Positions 56,267 through 63,899 of a DNA stretch of 64,000 nucleotides are shown here, one piece after another. Positions within the stretch are counted from its first letter, which is position 1. Each line of letters starts with the position of its first letter. This stretch comes from a bacterium (GTDB lineage Bacteria > UBA4055), in contig JAKQBN010000021.1 in assembly GCA_029559475.1 (NCBI GenBank), forward strand, positions 10,345 through 74,344, written 5' to 3'. The notes under the pieces are model-generated. The model was given only the letters and a program-made list of their open reading frames with translations, was not told the DNA's origin and ran no database searches. The position numbers were made by a program, and so were the translations under genes.

Positions 56267-56728
56267 ATGCCGGACAATAAACAGTACAAAGTATTTAAGA
56301 TCGAGCAGGGAACAGTGATCGATCATATACCTTCGCCGAGAGGACTCGCGGTTTTCAGACTGCTTTCAAAAAATAATAATTCCCTTATTTCGATCGGGCT
56401 TAATTTCGATTCGAAAAGGGTCGGAAAAAAAGATCTTATAAAATTTGAAGGAAAGATCATCAGCAAGAAGGAGACGGATAAAATTGCTCTGATAGCCCCC
56501 GAAGCCACGATCAACATAATAAAGGATTTTAAGGTTATAGAGAAAAGGCAGATCGATATCCCTTCCGACATACACGGAATAATCAAGTGTCTAAATCCGA
56601 ACTGCATAACGAACATCGAAAAAATTGCTACCAAATTTAAAGTGGTTGAAAAAAAGCCTGTAAAAGTTATGTGTCATTATTGCGAAAGGACAGCTGAAGT
56701 CAAGCCGGACATGATAGACAAGGAATAA
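56267..56728 (+). CDS. pyrI: aspartate carbamoyltransferase, regulatory chain
   Basis: The 153-residue chain binds nucleotide effectors and couples them to PyrB. The N-terminal allosteric domain reads 'KVFKIEQGTVIDHIPSPRGL' and the zinc domain has CLNPNC and CHYC pairs. The ATG at 56267 has GGAG six bases upstream; an in-frame ATG at 56255 lacks a site. Together with pyrB and the leader it forms one unit. Downstream there is a 36-base AT-rich gap before the convergent reductase gene, with no clear terminator. Confidence 0.95.
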   Translation: MPDNKQYKVFKIEQGTVIDHIPSPRGLAVFRLLSKNNNSLISIGLNFDSKRVGKKDLIKFEGKIISKKETDKIALIAPEATINIIKDFKVIEKRQIDIPSDIHGIIKCLNPNCITNIEKIATKFKVVEKKPVKVMCHYCERTAEVKPDMIDKE

Positions 56729-56764
56729 CATTAACAAGATAAAAGTGATAATTATTATAATATT

Positions 56765-57952
56765 TTAGAATAACCTGAATTTATCATATATTTTTCCCCA
56801 ACCGCATTTTATAGCGTAATCTATGCATCTTTCGAAAATCTCATAACTCATTCTCGGGCAAATTATATTTCTGCCTCTCAGTATAGGATCTGCCCGGAAT
56901 GTCAAAAATTTTCGTTTGTCTGCTATGTATGGTAAATACATCCGGATGTAGCTTTCGAATAGATCTTCTAGACCTGTCCTGTCTGAAATTTGTTCGCCAA
57001 ATGTTACACTGAGACCTTCTATGTTAAAATACTTTGAAGTATAACATATCAGCTCCTCTATATTGCCCGGGGAACCGCTGACCAGATGATATATACCTTC
57101 ACGGTCACGCTCTTGAATAAGTGTTATCATTGCCTCAGCAAAGAAATCCACCGGTATCAGATTAAGGCTGCCTCCGTATATACTTCTGAACCTTATCGGC
57201 ATTACAAGAGTTCCGTTATCTTTGAGACTTACTCCCAGCGCTGCGGCTCTCGTTCCGTTTTTCTCCTTTATATCTTTGAGCATGATCTCTTTTATGTAAG
57301 AAAGGGCTTTTACCGGATAGTAGAACGCGTTGAATTTCCTGCTTCTTCCCGTGCCTGATTCACCGTAAACTATCGACGGCCTGTAAATTGTCAGCCTCAT
57401 GCCTTTATCTCTGCAGAATGAGTCTGCAAGTTTCTCCGCCCTGTTCTTGGTCTCTTCGTAAACATTTGTAAACCCGGATGGAATGTTTATCTCTTCAGCG
57501 CATTCCCCCTCTGCCGAACCCGCACTGTATGCTGTGCTCAGATAATGAAAATGTGCAGCTTTTGAGTCATTGGCGTAATTAAGAACGTTGTTTAAAAAGC
57601 CGATGTTGACGGTCTCTATATGTTTTCTGTTTCTTTCTGAAAAATCCGTCTCGGAAGCGCAGTGTATAACTTCCGTAATATCTCTTGCTATTATTTCACG
57701 CTCAGATGGAGAAAGTCCCAGGCCTTCTTTATCAATATATCCTTCATAAACTTTAAGTCCGGGAAGTTTTGAACTGTTCATTTTGAACCATTCGATTATA
57801 TTCTCAATCCTTTCCTGCGCACTTTTGCCGTTCCGCGGCCTGCATATAAGTGTGACTTCATACCCTTTCTTCAAAAGTTCGGTAAACAGATAGCTTCCAA
57901 GAAAACCTGTGCCTCCCGTTATTAAGAACTTTCTTTCCCGATCAGTCGACAT
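56765..57952 (-). CDS. NAD(P)-binding thioester-reductase-like SDR
   Basis: A 395-residue extended short-chain dehydrogenase of the male-sterility/thioester-reductase type (NAD_binding_4). The nucleotide loop is 'ITGGTGFLGSYLFTELL' (11-27), then 'LICRPRNGKSAQERI', 'HCASETDFSER', 'YLSTAYSAG' and the catalytic 'YEETKNRAEKLA' with the YxxxK motif. Such enzymes reduce fatty acyl or peptidyl thioesters. It overlaps the coding region of the flavoprotein gene upstream by 11 bases, so they likely act together. No carrier-protein or fatty-acid genes are adjacent; the substrate is unknown. Confidence 0.8.
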   Translation of the reverse strand: MSTDRERKFLITGGTGFLGSYLFTELLKKGYEVTLICRPRNGKSAQERIENIIEWFKMNSSKLPGLKVYEGYIDKEGLGLSPSEREIIARDITEVIHCASETDFSERNRKHIETVNIGFLNNVLNYANDSKAAHFHYLSTAYSAGSAEGECAEEINIPSGFTNVYEETKNRAEKLADSFCRDKGMRLTIYRPSIVYGESGTGRSRKFNAFYYPVKALSYIKEIMLKDIKEKNGTRAAALGVSLKDNGTLVMPIRFRSIYGGSLNLIPVDFFAEAMITLIQERDREGIYHLVSGSPGNIEELICYTSKYFNIEGLSVTFGEQISDRTGLEDLFESYIRMYLPYIADKRKFLTFRADPILRGRNIICPRMSYEIFERCIDYAIKCGWGKIYDKFRLF

Positions 57953-59783
57953 AGAGAATATGCTCCTTTCTGCATAAACCCTGATATAGGGTGTACCTGA
58001 TCCACTTGACTTCCGGATGAACCGCAGAATACCCTCCGATGAAAGCCGCTATCTCGCCTAGAGCTTTTCCTGCTTTAATTTTTTCATCTTGATCGGTATG
58101 GTCAGGATAATAATCGTATTCAAAAACGGCCCGTTTTCCGCAGTCCAGAGGCGTAACGAACCCGTAGTCGTGCTTTAACGAGTTTCTTTCTCCTATTTGA
58201 GCGAATCCTGAATTCAGTTCGGAAATAATCCCGGGATCGGCAGGTGTATAGACTATTATGGCCAGAACATGCTTTTCCCTTCCCATTCTCGAGCTCAGGA
58301 TCCTGAATTCATTAAGCCTGACAAGATCGGTAAAGTCCGGATCGGAGTAAGCTTTCTCAAAGAAAGGCCTCATATCCTTTGGAAAACCCGAGGAGATGTT
58401 CTCTGGTGAAGGTTCAAGCGCGGCCTCGATCAGAGGTTTCAGACTTTCTTCCGACAAAAACTCATAGGGTTCCTTTTCCCCGCTCATCTCAGCTATAAGT
58501 TCCGACCATTTCGATTCGGCTAAAGAAGGTAGCCCTAAATAGATAGTGCGAAAAAGATCGTTGTCAATTATATATCTCCTCATTGATCTGACGGCTTCTA
58601 TATCGTATCTGTCCCCTATCAAAAGTACCGGATGATTTATTTTGAGGGTTTTGGTGAACACTGTTTTTATCTTGGACGCAATATCCGTGTTTGGAGCCGT
58701 GAAGACCGAAAGATACTCTCCGCCCAAAACTCCTATGGCCGAACCTATCCTTCTGAAGGAAAGTTCCCGCGCGAACGATACGGCTTCCTTCAGGTCTTCG
58801 AAAGGTATAAGGACTCCCGTCTCGTCTTCAGGCTTTCTGTGTAATCTGATCTGGGCGGACACGCATATCCCGGGCGCCGCGGAGTCTCTTTTTTCGTACG
58901 AGTAGAGATTGGGAGAACCCTGCTCATTGATACTAAAAATATTCCCGTCCTGACCTACGAACTCGGCTGTTACTATATTGTCCGCGCCGATGCCATATGA
59001 AGCCGAGAAAAGCGAGAATATCCCTGAGCACATTAAGTTGCCACACACCATTGCAGAAGGTTCTGCCGCGTTCACCCTGTATCCGCGAGACGCCGCTGCT
59101 TTCTGGAGCTCGAACGATGTTACTCCCGGCCCCACAGTAACTTTCCAGTTCCTCTCGTCGAAAACGATCTCTTTCATCCTGATAAGGTCAATCACGAGCC
59201 CGTCTGACATAACGAAACCCATCACGCTCGAACCGTTCCCGCGCACTTCGTAAGGCATCGAATGTTTTGCGCACAGTTTTATAATCTCAGAAACTTCTTT
59301 TGCGCTTCCGGGAACGGATGCGTATTTCGGCATCCTTGTCGGAGCCACGGGACAGGGATCATGCGAATAGGTCACAAGTATGGCCGGGTCGCATGTCGAA
59401 AATTTTTCGCATGTGATCTTTTTGAGCTCGAGTGTGAATTCATCCTCAACGGGCGGTTCCGGCATGCCGGACACCGAAAGGCGATCTTCGACAAGATCCT
59501 TCAGAGCTTTCATTACACTTACCGGCCGCAATTCCGTTATAAAATAACACTGCTTATCACATCTTCCGCACAAAGAACATGTATCAGCAGCTTCAACCGC
59601 GGCAGTAGTAACCGGAACGGTTCCATCAACAAGCGCTTTATACAGATCCATCCTTCCCTGCGGATAAAAAGTTACAAATCCTCTTTCGGGTCCTGATGCG
59701 CAGATTCCTGTCCCGATGTAATCTATCTTGCACATTGCGTAGTGCCTGCAGTTCAACGCGGTTTTGTATATTTGATCTTTCAT
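57942..59783 (-). CDS. Fe-S/FAD-binding oxidoreductase
   Basis: A 613-residue protein. The N-terminal 70 residues hold cysteines of a ferredoxin-like region ('CRHYAMCKIDYIGTGIC' and 'CSLCGRCDKQC'). From about 150 there is an FAD_binding_4 (vanillyl-alcohol-oxidase) fold: 'YASVPGSAKEVSEIIKLCAK', 'VRGNGSSVMGF', 'VTVGPGVTSFELQKAA'. The C-terminal part is an FAD-linked-oxidase-like domain. Order is reversed relative to GlcD-type proteins, whose clusters are normally C-terminal. ATG 59783 is chosen for AAGGA upstream; a TTG at 59804 overlaps the stop of fic. The donor substrate is unknown. Confidence 0.8.
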   Translation of the reverse strand: MKDQIYKTALNCRHYAMCKIDYIGTGICASGPERGFVTFYPQGRMDLYKALVDGTVPVTTAAVEAADTCSLCGRCDKQCYFITELRPVSVMKALKDLVEDRLSVSGMPEPPVEDEFTLELKKITCEKFSTCDPAILVTYSHDPCPVAPTRMPKYASVPGSAKEVSEIIKLCAKHSMPYEVRGNGSSVMGFVMSDGLVIDLIRMKEIVFDERNWKVTVGPGVTSFELQKAAASRGYRVNAAEPSAMVCGNLMCSGIFSLFSASYGIGADNIVTAEFVGQDGNIFSINEQGSPNLYSYEKRDSAAPGICVSAQIRLHRKPEDETGVLIPFEDLKEAVSFARELSFRRIGSAIGVLGGEYLSVFTAPNTDIASKIKTVFTKTLKINHPVLLIGDRYDIEAVRSMRRYIIDNDLFRTIYLGLPSLAESKWSELIAEMSGEKEPYEFLSEESLKPLIEAALEPSPENISSGFPKDMRPFFEKAYSDPDFTDLVRLNEFRILSSRMGREKHVLAIIVYTPADPGIISELNSGFAQIGERNSLKHDYGFVTPLDCGKRAVFEYDYYPDHTDQDEKIKAGKALGEIAAFIGGYSAVHPEVKWIRYTLYQGLCRKEHILYVD

Positions 59784-59800
59784 ATCTATTATCCTTTTAT

Positions 59801-60757
59801 TCAAGCAAATAAATAAACTGTCATATTCTTATCGCCTTTTTTCAATAGTAATCCCGATTCAGTGCCGGATTTCAGATCCCTGCTTGCAGTCGCCGTGGAA
59901 ATATCTTTAAACAGCCTTAAATAATCCTTTCTTGAGAATTCTTTCATACCGAATTTCTCTTTCGCTATGTCCAGCCTTTCTCCTGAATTCATAACTTTTA
60001 ATTCGTTCCATAAAATACGGTTAAGTTCCGAGTCTATTATTTTAAGCATGAATTCAATAAACATTGTCGATTTTCCGGTTTTATCGCAAGCCGAAAGGAT
60101 CTCATAATATTTTTGCTGTTTCTCTTTTATGATGCTTTCGACCGGCAGATATTCGAAAACAGGATACTTACTGCGTAGAATTACTGTCTGCCAGAACCTG
60201 CCCATGCGCCCGTTCCCGTCCATAAACGGATGAATAAACTCCGTTTCATAATGGAACACGCAGCTTTTAATAAGAACTGCATCCCTGTCGCTTTTCAGAT
60301 ACTTGAACAGATCATTCACCAGATAGCGAACTCTATCACCGGGAGGAGCCACATGCATAACTTCGCTGCCTTTTATCACTCCGACCGAACCGCTTCTGAA
60401 GTTACCCGGATCATTTATAAGACCTTTCATCAGTACATTATGAGCCTTCAAAAACGATGCTGAAGAAAAAGGATCAAATTCGCCTATCCTGTTATATAAT
60501 TCAATAGCATTTTTAACTTCAAGAATATCTTTTTTCGGGCCGGCTACCTTTTTATCGTCATAAATTGCGGTAACCTGATCGATAGTCAGAGCGTTTCCTT
60601 CTATCGCAAGAGAGGACTGAACTGTCTTTATGCGGTTTTCGCGCCTCAACTGCGGCGAAGGTTTGTCGAGATGGACAGCATTAACCTCTCCGAGCTTTTC
60701 AGATACCGAAGCGATCAGATTCAAAATGTCCGGCGTAATATCATAAGGCGGTTTCAT
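59801..60757 (-). CDS. Fic-family AMP-transferase
   Basis: A 318-residue Fic protein. The active-site motif HPFMDGNGRMGR is at 176-187, and the inhibitory helix motif S49-LAI-E53-G54 (form S/T-xxx-E-G/N) occurs near the N-terminus, so this is a class II, self-inhibited Fic. The family transfers AMP to target proteins. A winged-helix-like C-terminal region ('EFSRKDYLRLFKDISTATAS') follows. GGAG lies before the ATG, and direct repeats in the promoter (60779-60801) suggest regulation. It is followed by the flavoprotein gene, probably one transcript. Confidence 0.9.
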   Translation of the reverse strand: MKPPYDITPDILNLIASVSEKLGEVNAVHLDKPSPQLRRENRIKTVQSSLAIEGNALTIDQVTAIYDDKKVAGPKKDILEVKNAIELYNRIGEFDPFSSASFLKAHNVLMKGLINDPGNFRSGSVGVIKGSEVMHVAPPGDRVRYLVNDLFKYLKSDRDAVLIKSCVFHYETEFIHPFMDGNGRMGRFWQTVILRSKYPVFEYLPVESIIKEKQQKYYEILSACDKTGKSTMFIEFMLKIIDSELNRILWNELKVMNSGERLDIAKEKFGMKEFSRKDYLRLFKDISTATASRDLKSGTESGLLLKKGDKNMTVYLFA

Positions 60758-60778
60758 GTTTCTCCTGTTATGCTTATA

Positions 60779-60801
60779 ATAGTATCATTTGATAGTATCA
60801 T
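60779..60801. repeat. direct repeat in the fic upstream region
   Basis: ATAGTATCAT occurs twice, at 60779-60788 and 60792-60801, with a 13-base period, 22 bases before the fic start. Possible regulator site. Confidence 0.45.
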
Positions 60802-60840
60802 ATAGGTAATATAATAAATTCAGATGTTTAAAACAAGGAT

Positions 60841-61575
60841 TTAAATATTAAAAATATATTTCCCGCCGCTTACTTTAACATTCGGCGGATTATTTCCGTA
60901 CTCAGTGAACTTATCGTAACCTTCTTTCAAATTAACCCAGAAATCAAACCATTCTGAATCCTTATGCTTTTCCAGACTTTCATCGGTCATTCTGAACGGA
61001 AATATATGGACTCTGAAAAAACTCTGTCCGTTTTTGAAACCTCCGTCAGCAAGAACAAAGATCTCTTCGATAAAAGGATCGGTCATCGCATAACAGCCAA
61101 TTGAAACCGTACTTCCGTGAACCATGATCTCGCTGCCAGTTCGGTTTTTGCTTCTGTCGTAAGTGTTAGGATAGCCGATATTAAAAGAAAGATGAAATCT
61201 GCTTGAAGGATTCAGATTTTCAGGTTTCACGAAATAAAAACCTTCCGGAGCCTTACCGTCGCCCTGTTTCAGCTTTGGACCCAAACCTTCACTTCCGTAA
61301 GTATAAACCGAATAGGTCTTGAACAAAACGAACTCCCCGCCTTTCTTCACCCACATCTCAAGCTCTTTTTCCTCTTTGAAAATGCGGATATAAACAGGTG
61401 ATCCGAAACTCAGACCTTTATTGCCGAGTTCTTTCTCCAATGCAGGTTTCATCCTTTCAATAGCATATTTCGATCGTGCGCTGGTAGGTATAGTAGCGGC
61501 CTTCATGGATAAGACCAAAGAAATCAAGCTTATTATTATCATTATATAAATCCGTTTATTCATTAAGATTTTCAT
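60841..61575 (-). CDS. L,D-transpeptidase of the YafK type
   Basis: A 244-residue periplasmic enzyme with an N-terminal signal (about 5-26) and a YkuD catalytic domain. The motif is H153-G-S...S-I-G-C161-Y-A-M, closer to YafK/DpaA than to classical Ldt (SxGCxR). The E. coli relative removes Braun lipoprotein from peptidoglycan. Here it may cut or form peptidoglycan cross-links. It stands alone between fic and the mazEF pair, with AAGGTG eight bases before the ATG. Confidence 0.88.
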   Translation of the reverse strand: MKILMNKRIYIMIIISLISLVLSMKAATIPTSARSKYAIERMKPALEKELGNKGLSFGSPVYIRIFKEEKELEMWVKKGGEFVLFKTYSVYTYGSEGLGPKLKQGDGKAPEGFYFVKPENLNPSSRFHLSFNIGYPNTYDRSKNRTGSEIMVHGSTVSIGCYAMTDPFIEEIFVLADGGFKNGQSFFRVHIFPFRMTDESLEKHKDSEWFDFWVNLKEGYDKFTEYGNNPPNVKVSGGKYIFNI

Positions 61576-61641
61576 TCTTAGATCACCTTCTCAAACCATG
61601 AATAAATTTAACTATACGCCTCTGACGACCACTATCTTATT

Positions 61642-61977
61642 TTAAAATATAAGAACCTTTATCTTTTCCAATACTTCTTCGAGCTCAGAGTCGCTGACAT
61701 TAGAAATCAATTCAGCATTTCTTGATCCCCAGTCAAGACTTTTGATGTGATCGCTTAAAATAACTCCGCCTATATTCTTATTGCGGATCTTGACTTCAAA
61801 AGGGTAGCCTTTTTCTTTTGATGACAACGGACAGAATATTCCGAGACCTGTCTTTTCGTTGTATTCGGAAGGGGACAACACAATAGCCGGCCTTCTGCCT
61901 GACTGCTCATGCCCTGACTGAGGGGTAAAATCGAGCCAGACAAGATCGCCTTTCTGCGGAATGTATTGCTTCACCAT
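61642..61977 (-). CDS. mazF: MazF-type toxin endoribonuclease
   Basis: A 111-residue MazF/PemK toxin. The N-terminal 'QKGDLVWLDFTPQSGHEQSGRRPAIVLSP' and 'DHIKSLDWGSRNAELI' are characteristic of the ChpA/MazF subgroup that cleaves RNA. It overlaps the antitoxin gene by 7 bases. The sequence appears intact. Confidence 0.93.
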   Translation of the reverse strand: MVKQYIPQKGDLVWLDFTPQSGHEQSGRRPAIVLSPSEYNEKTGLGIFCPLSSKEKGYPFEVKIRNKNIGGVILSDHIKSLDWGSRNAELISNVSDSELEEVLEKIKVLIF

Positions 61978-62204
61978 GCTTCTTTGCCCTCCGCTTTACC
62001 GAAATCGGTCACTTCATGCTTATTCGATTCATCGATCTTATCAAGAAGGTCGGAGAGTTTATATCGTTTTGGAGATATTACTATGTTTCCGTTAAGCTGT
62101 TGAACTTCTACAGAAGTACCGTCTTTAATATCAAGATCATTAGCTATAATTTTCGGAATTATGAGTCCCAGACTGTTTCCCCATTTTTTTATTACCATCT
62201 GCAT
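61971..62204 (-). CDS. mazE: MazE-type (AbrB) antitoxin
   Basis: A 77-residue antitoxin with the swapped-hairpin AbrB fold ('MQMVIKKWGNSLGLIIPK' then 'DGTSVEVQQLNGNIVISP') and a charged, flexible C-terminus that neutralises MazF. The ATG at 62204 is chosen; a longer frame starting at TTG 62258 is rejected because that TTG is the -35 hexamer itself. AAGG lies before the chosen start. Confidence 0.9.
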   Translation of the reverse strand: MQMVIKKWGNSLGLIIPKIIANDLDIKDGTSVEVQQLNGNIVISPKRYKLSDLLDKIDESNKHEVTDFGKAEGKEAW

Positions 62205-62231
62205 AACCGCACCTTCGTTTATTTGTGATAA

Positions 62232-62258
62232 GTTATACATTATATAACTCTTTGTCAA
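62232..62258 (-). promoter_or_regulatory. promoter and operator of mazEF
   Basis: TTGACA (62258-62253 on the minus strand) overlaps the boundary of a 17-base inverted repeat, GTTATACATTATATAAC (62232-62248, arms GTTATA/TATAAC with a 5-base centre). A TATAAC -10 lies in one arm. This is the layout expected for autoregulation by the antitoxin. Confidence 0.5.
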
Positions 62259-62279
62259 GAAATTTTTCTATTAGAGTAT

Positions 62280-62753
62280 CTAAATCAGTAAAAGCCTCAA
62301 TTCATATTGCGTTTCATTTTTCTCAGAAATTTCGGGATTATATTTCTGCCAAATCTTCAATGAAAACAAATTGTTCTTGTCAATGTCCGATTCAAGAACT
62401 TTAATTCCCTTTGATTCCGCTAAACTTATAATAAGCTCAAAGGCTTTCTTTCCTATTCCTCTGTTCCTGAATTCACTCCCGACCCAGTAACCGACCCTTG
62501 CTTTATTTTTCGCATGATCGATATGACTCAGACTGATCATTCCGGCAAATTCATTTACGTATCTGATAGCGAACGATTCGGAATTATTTTTTTTATTCCA
62601 TTCAGAAATGAACAGTAATTCTTCATCTGCTGAAAACTCTGACTTACCAGGCATATTCAGCTCTGCTCTGAGTATGGCATCCGTCTGAAAAAGTCTGCAA
62701 AGCTCTTTCGCGGATTCATATGTGAAAGGCTCAATTGAGATCAATTTATTCAA
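62280..62753 (-). CDS. GNAT acetyltransferase, RimJ/RimL type
   Basis: A 157-residue acetyltransferase ('KARVGYWVGSEFRNRGIGKKAFELII' is the acetyl-CoA loop with R-x-x-G-I-G). It starts with a TTG inside the last codons of the second MazF gene, an 8-base overlap, and no ribosome site is visible, so it is likely translated by coupling. Being the third gene of a toxin-antitoxin operon it might be an accessory or a passenger; Bacteroidota-like GNATs are common next to such modules, but the role is not known. Confidence 0.82.
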   Translation of the reverse strand: MNKLISIEPFTYESAKELCRLFQTDAILRAELNMPGKSEFSADEELLFISEWNKKNNSESFAIRYVNEFAGMISLSHIDHAKNKARVGYWVGSEFRNRGIGKKAFELIISLAESKGIKVLESDIDKNNLFSLKIWQKYNPEISEKNETQYELRLLLI

Positions 62754-63096
62754 AATCTAATATTATTTTTATATTACTTTTTACTTCCGGTATCAGTTCC
62801 TGCGGAATGGTTCCGACTTTTCTTACAAGCCTTTTGTTATCGATCGCTCTTATCTGATCTATCATTATATCGCAATCCTGCAAGACATTTGCTTCGCCTT
62901 TTTTTAAATGAACCCTTAATATTTCTGATTTGCTCTCGATTTTCGTAGTTATCGGACAGATTACTGTTGACGGGTGTGGAATTTTATTTAAAAGGTCAGT
63001 CTGGATTATGACTACAGGCCTAGTTTTGCCCGGTTCTGTACCTATTTGAGGACTTAGATCCGCTATCCAGATCTCGTACTGGTTAATCATCTTCAT
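62746..63096 (-). CDS. second MazF/PemK-type toxin
   Basis: A 116-residue toxin of the PemK/MazF subgroup with 'YEIWIADLSPQIGTEPGKTRPVVIIQTD' and 'DQIRAIDNKRLVRKVG'. Not closely related to the mazF at 61642 beyond the fold. It overlaps its antitoxin gene by 14 bases. GAGG lies 7 bases before the ATG. Confidence 0.93.
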   Translation of the reverse strand: MKMINQYEIWIADLSPQIGTEPGKTRPVVIIQTDLLNKIPHPSTVICPITTKIESKSEILRVHLKKGEANVLQDCDIMIDQIRAIDNKRLVRKVGTIPQELIPEVKSNIKIILDFE

Positions 63097-63313
63097 TTAA
63101 GTCCTCGAACTCTTTAAGTACGCTAAGCGATTCTTTTTTTACCAGCTTTGATTCTCCTGCGAGCATTTTCTCGAGCAAAGCTCTTTTCTGCATTTTATTA
63201 TAGTTTTCAACAGCTTCGTTTATATATCTGTTTCTAGGCTTATTTAAGGTTTGGAGAATCTTGTCCGTTTCTGCTAGAATTAGATCGTCGATTTTAAGAG
63301 ATAAAGTTTTCAT
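63083..63313 (-). CDS. ribbon-helix-helix antitoxin
   Basis: A 76-residue antitoxin: an N-terminal ribbon ('MKTLSLKIDDLILAETDKIL') and helices ('KPRNRYINEAVENYNKMQKR') of a CopG/RHH-like DNA-binding domain, then an acidic C-terminus that would bind the toxin. It overlaps the toxin gene and has an operator palindrome just upstream. Confidence 0.85.
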   Translation of the reverse strand: MKTLSLKIDDLILAETDKILQTLNKPRNRYINEAVENYNKMQKRALLEKMLAGESKLVKKESLSVLKEFEDLNEDD

Positions 63314-63325
63314 AATAGTCTCCTT

Positions 63326-63367
63326 TTAGTATATACTAAATATATATACAGAAAGTATGTTTGTCAA
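63326..63367 (-). promoter_or_regulatory. promoter and operator of the second TA operon
   Basis: Minus-strand TTGACA (63367-63362), 17-base spacer, TATATT (63344-63339). The perfect 14-bp palindrome TTAGTATATACTAA (63326-63339) overlaps the first base of the -10 and runs downstream, ideally placed for repression by the antitoxin. Confidence 0.65.
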
Positions 63368-63386
63368 TTCTAAAGTTTCGGAAAAC

Positions 63387-63899
63387 CTATTCGATCCAAC
63401 CACCCTTTGATTTGTGAGAATATTCCCATTTACCATTTTTCTTGATATAAAATTCAGAACTTCCTTCGAATTTTGATGTAAATGCTAATGCTGCAATTGT
63501 TCTGTCTTTATTGAAACTTATAGATGTAACAACAGGATGCGTCACAAGAATATAATTATCTCCCCAATGCCCTCTGAATGAAGGAATATGCCTATTAAGA
63601 AGCATATTCCTGTAATAGTTAATCGTATCGTAATCATTGAATCCTGTAAATTTAAAAATATCAGGCTGGGATTCTAATCGTTTGATATCAATCTGACAAT
63701 AATTAATATAGCTATATAATACTCTTGAATATTTACCGTCAAGATAAAGTGTTTTACCTTCAAATATTTTATTGAATGGTTTAAAATTTGATATATTTAC
63801 AGTTTTGGTTCTTTTCAAATTCTCGGGATCAGAGCTTTCTGTAGCTGTTGTATCTACAAAAGAGGGTGTCAGAAATTTTGTGTAAATGGCATTTTCCAT
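63387..63899 (-). CDS. hypothetical protein, possibly 5'-truncated
   Basis: A 170-residue frame starting at the base right after a transposase stop codon, with no ribosome site and no better internal start. It resembles the C-terminal part of a Bacteroidota-type hypothetical ('HPSFRGHWGDN'-like region, 'LVTHPVVTSISFNKDRTIAALAF', 'FYIKKNGKWEYSHKS'). I infer that insertion of the mobile element may have removed its 5' end. Whether it is still expressed cannot be told. Confidence 0.5.
   Translation of the reverse strand: MENAIYTKFLTPSFVDTTATESSDPENLKRTKTVNISNFKPFNKIFEGKTLYLDGKYSRVLYSYINYCQIDIKRLESQPDIFKFTGFNDYDTINYYRNMLLNRHIPSFRGHWGDNYILVTHPVVTSISFNKDRTIAALAFTSKFEGSSEFYIKKNGKWEYSHKSKGGWIE

Noticed and set aside
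62205-62258. A longer MazE start at TTG 62258
   Set aside because: That TTG is the first three bases of a TTGACA -35 hexamer and the operator lies within the supposed coding part.
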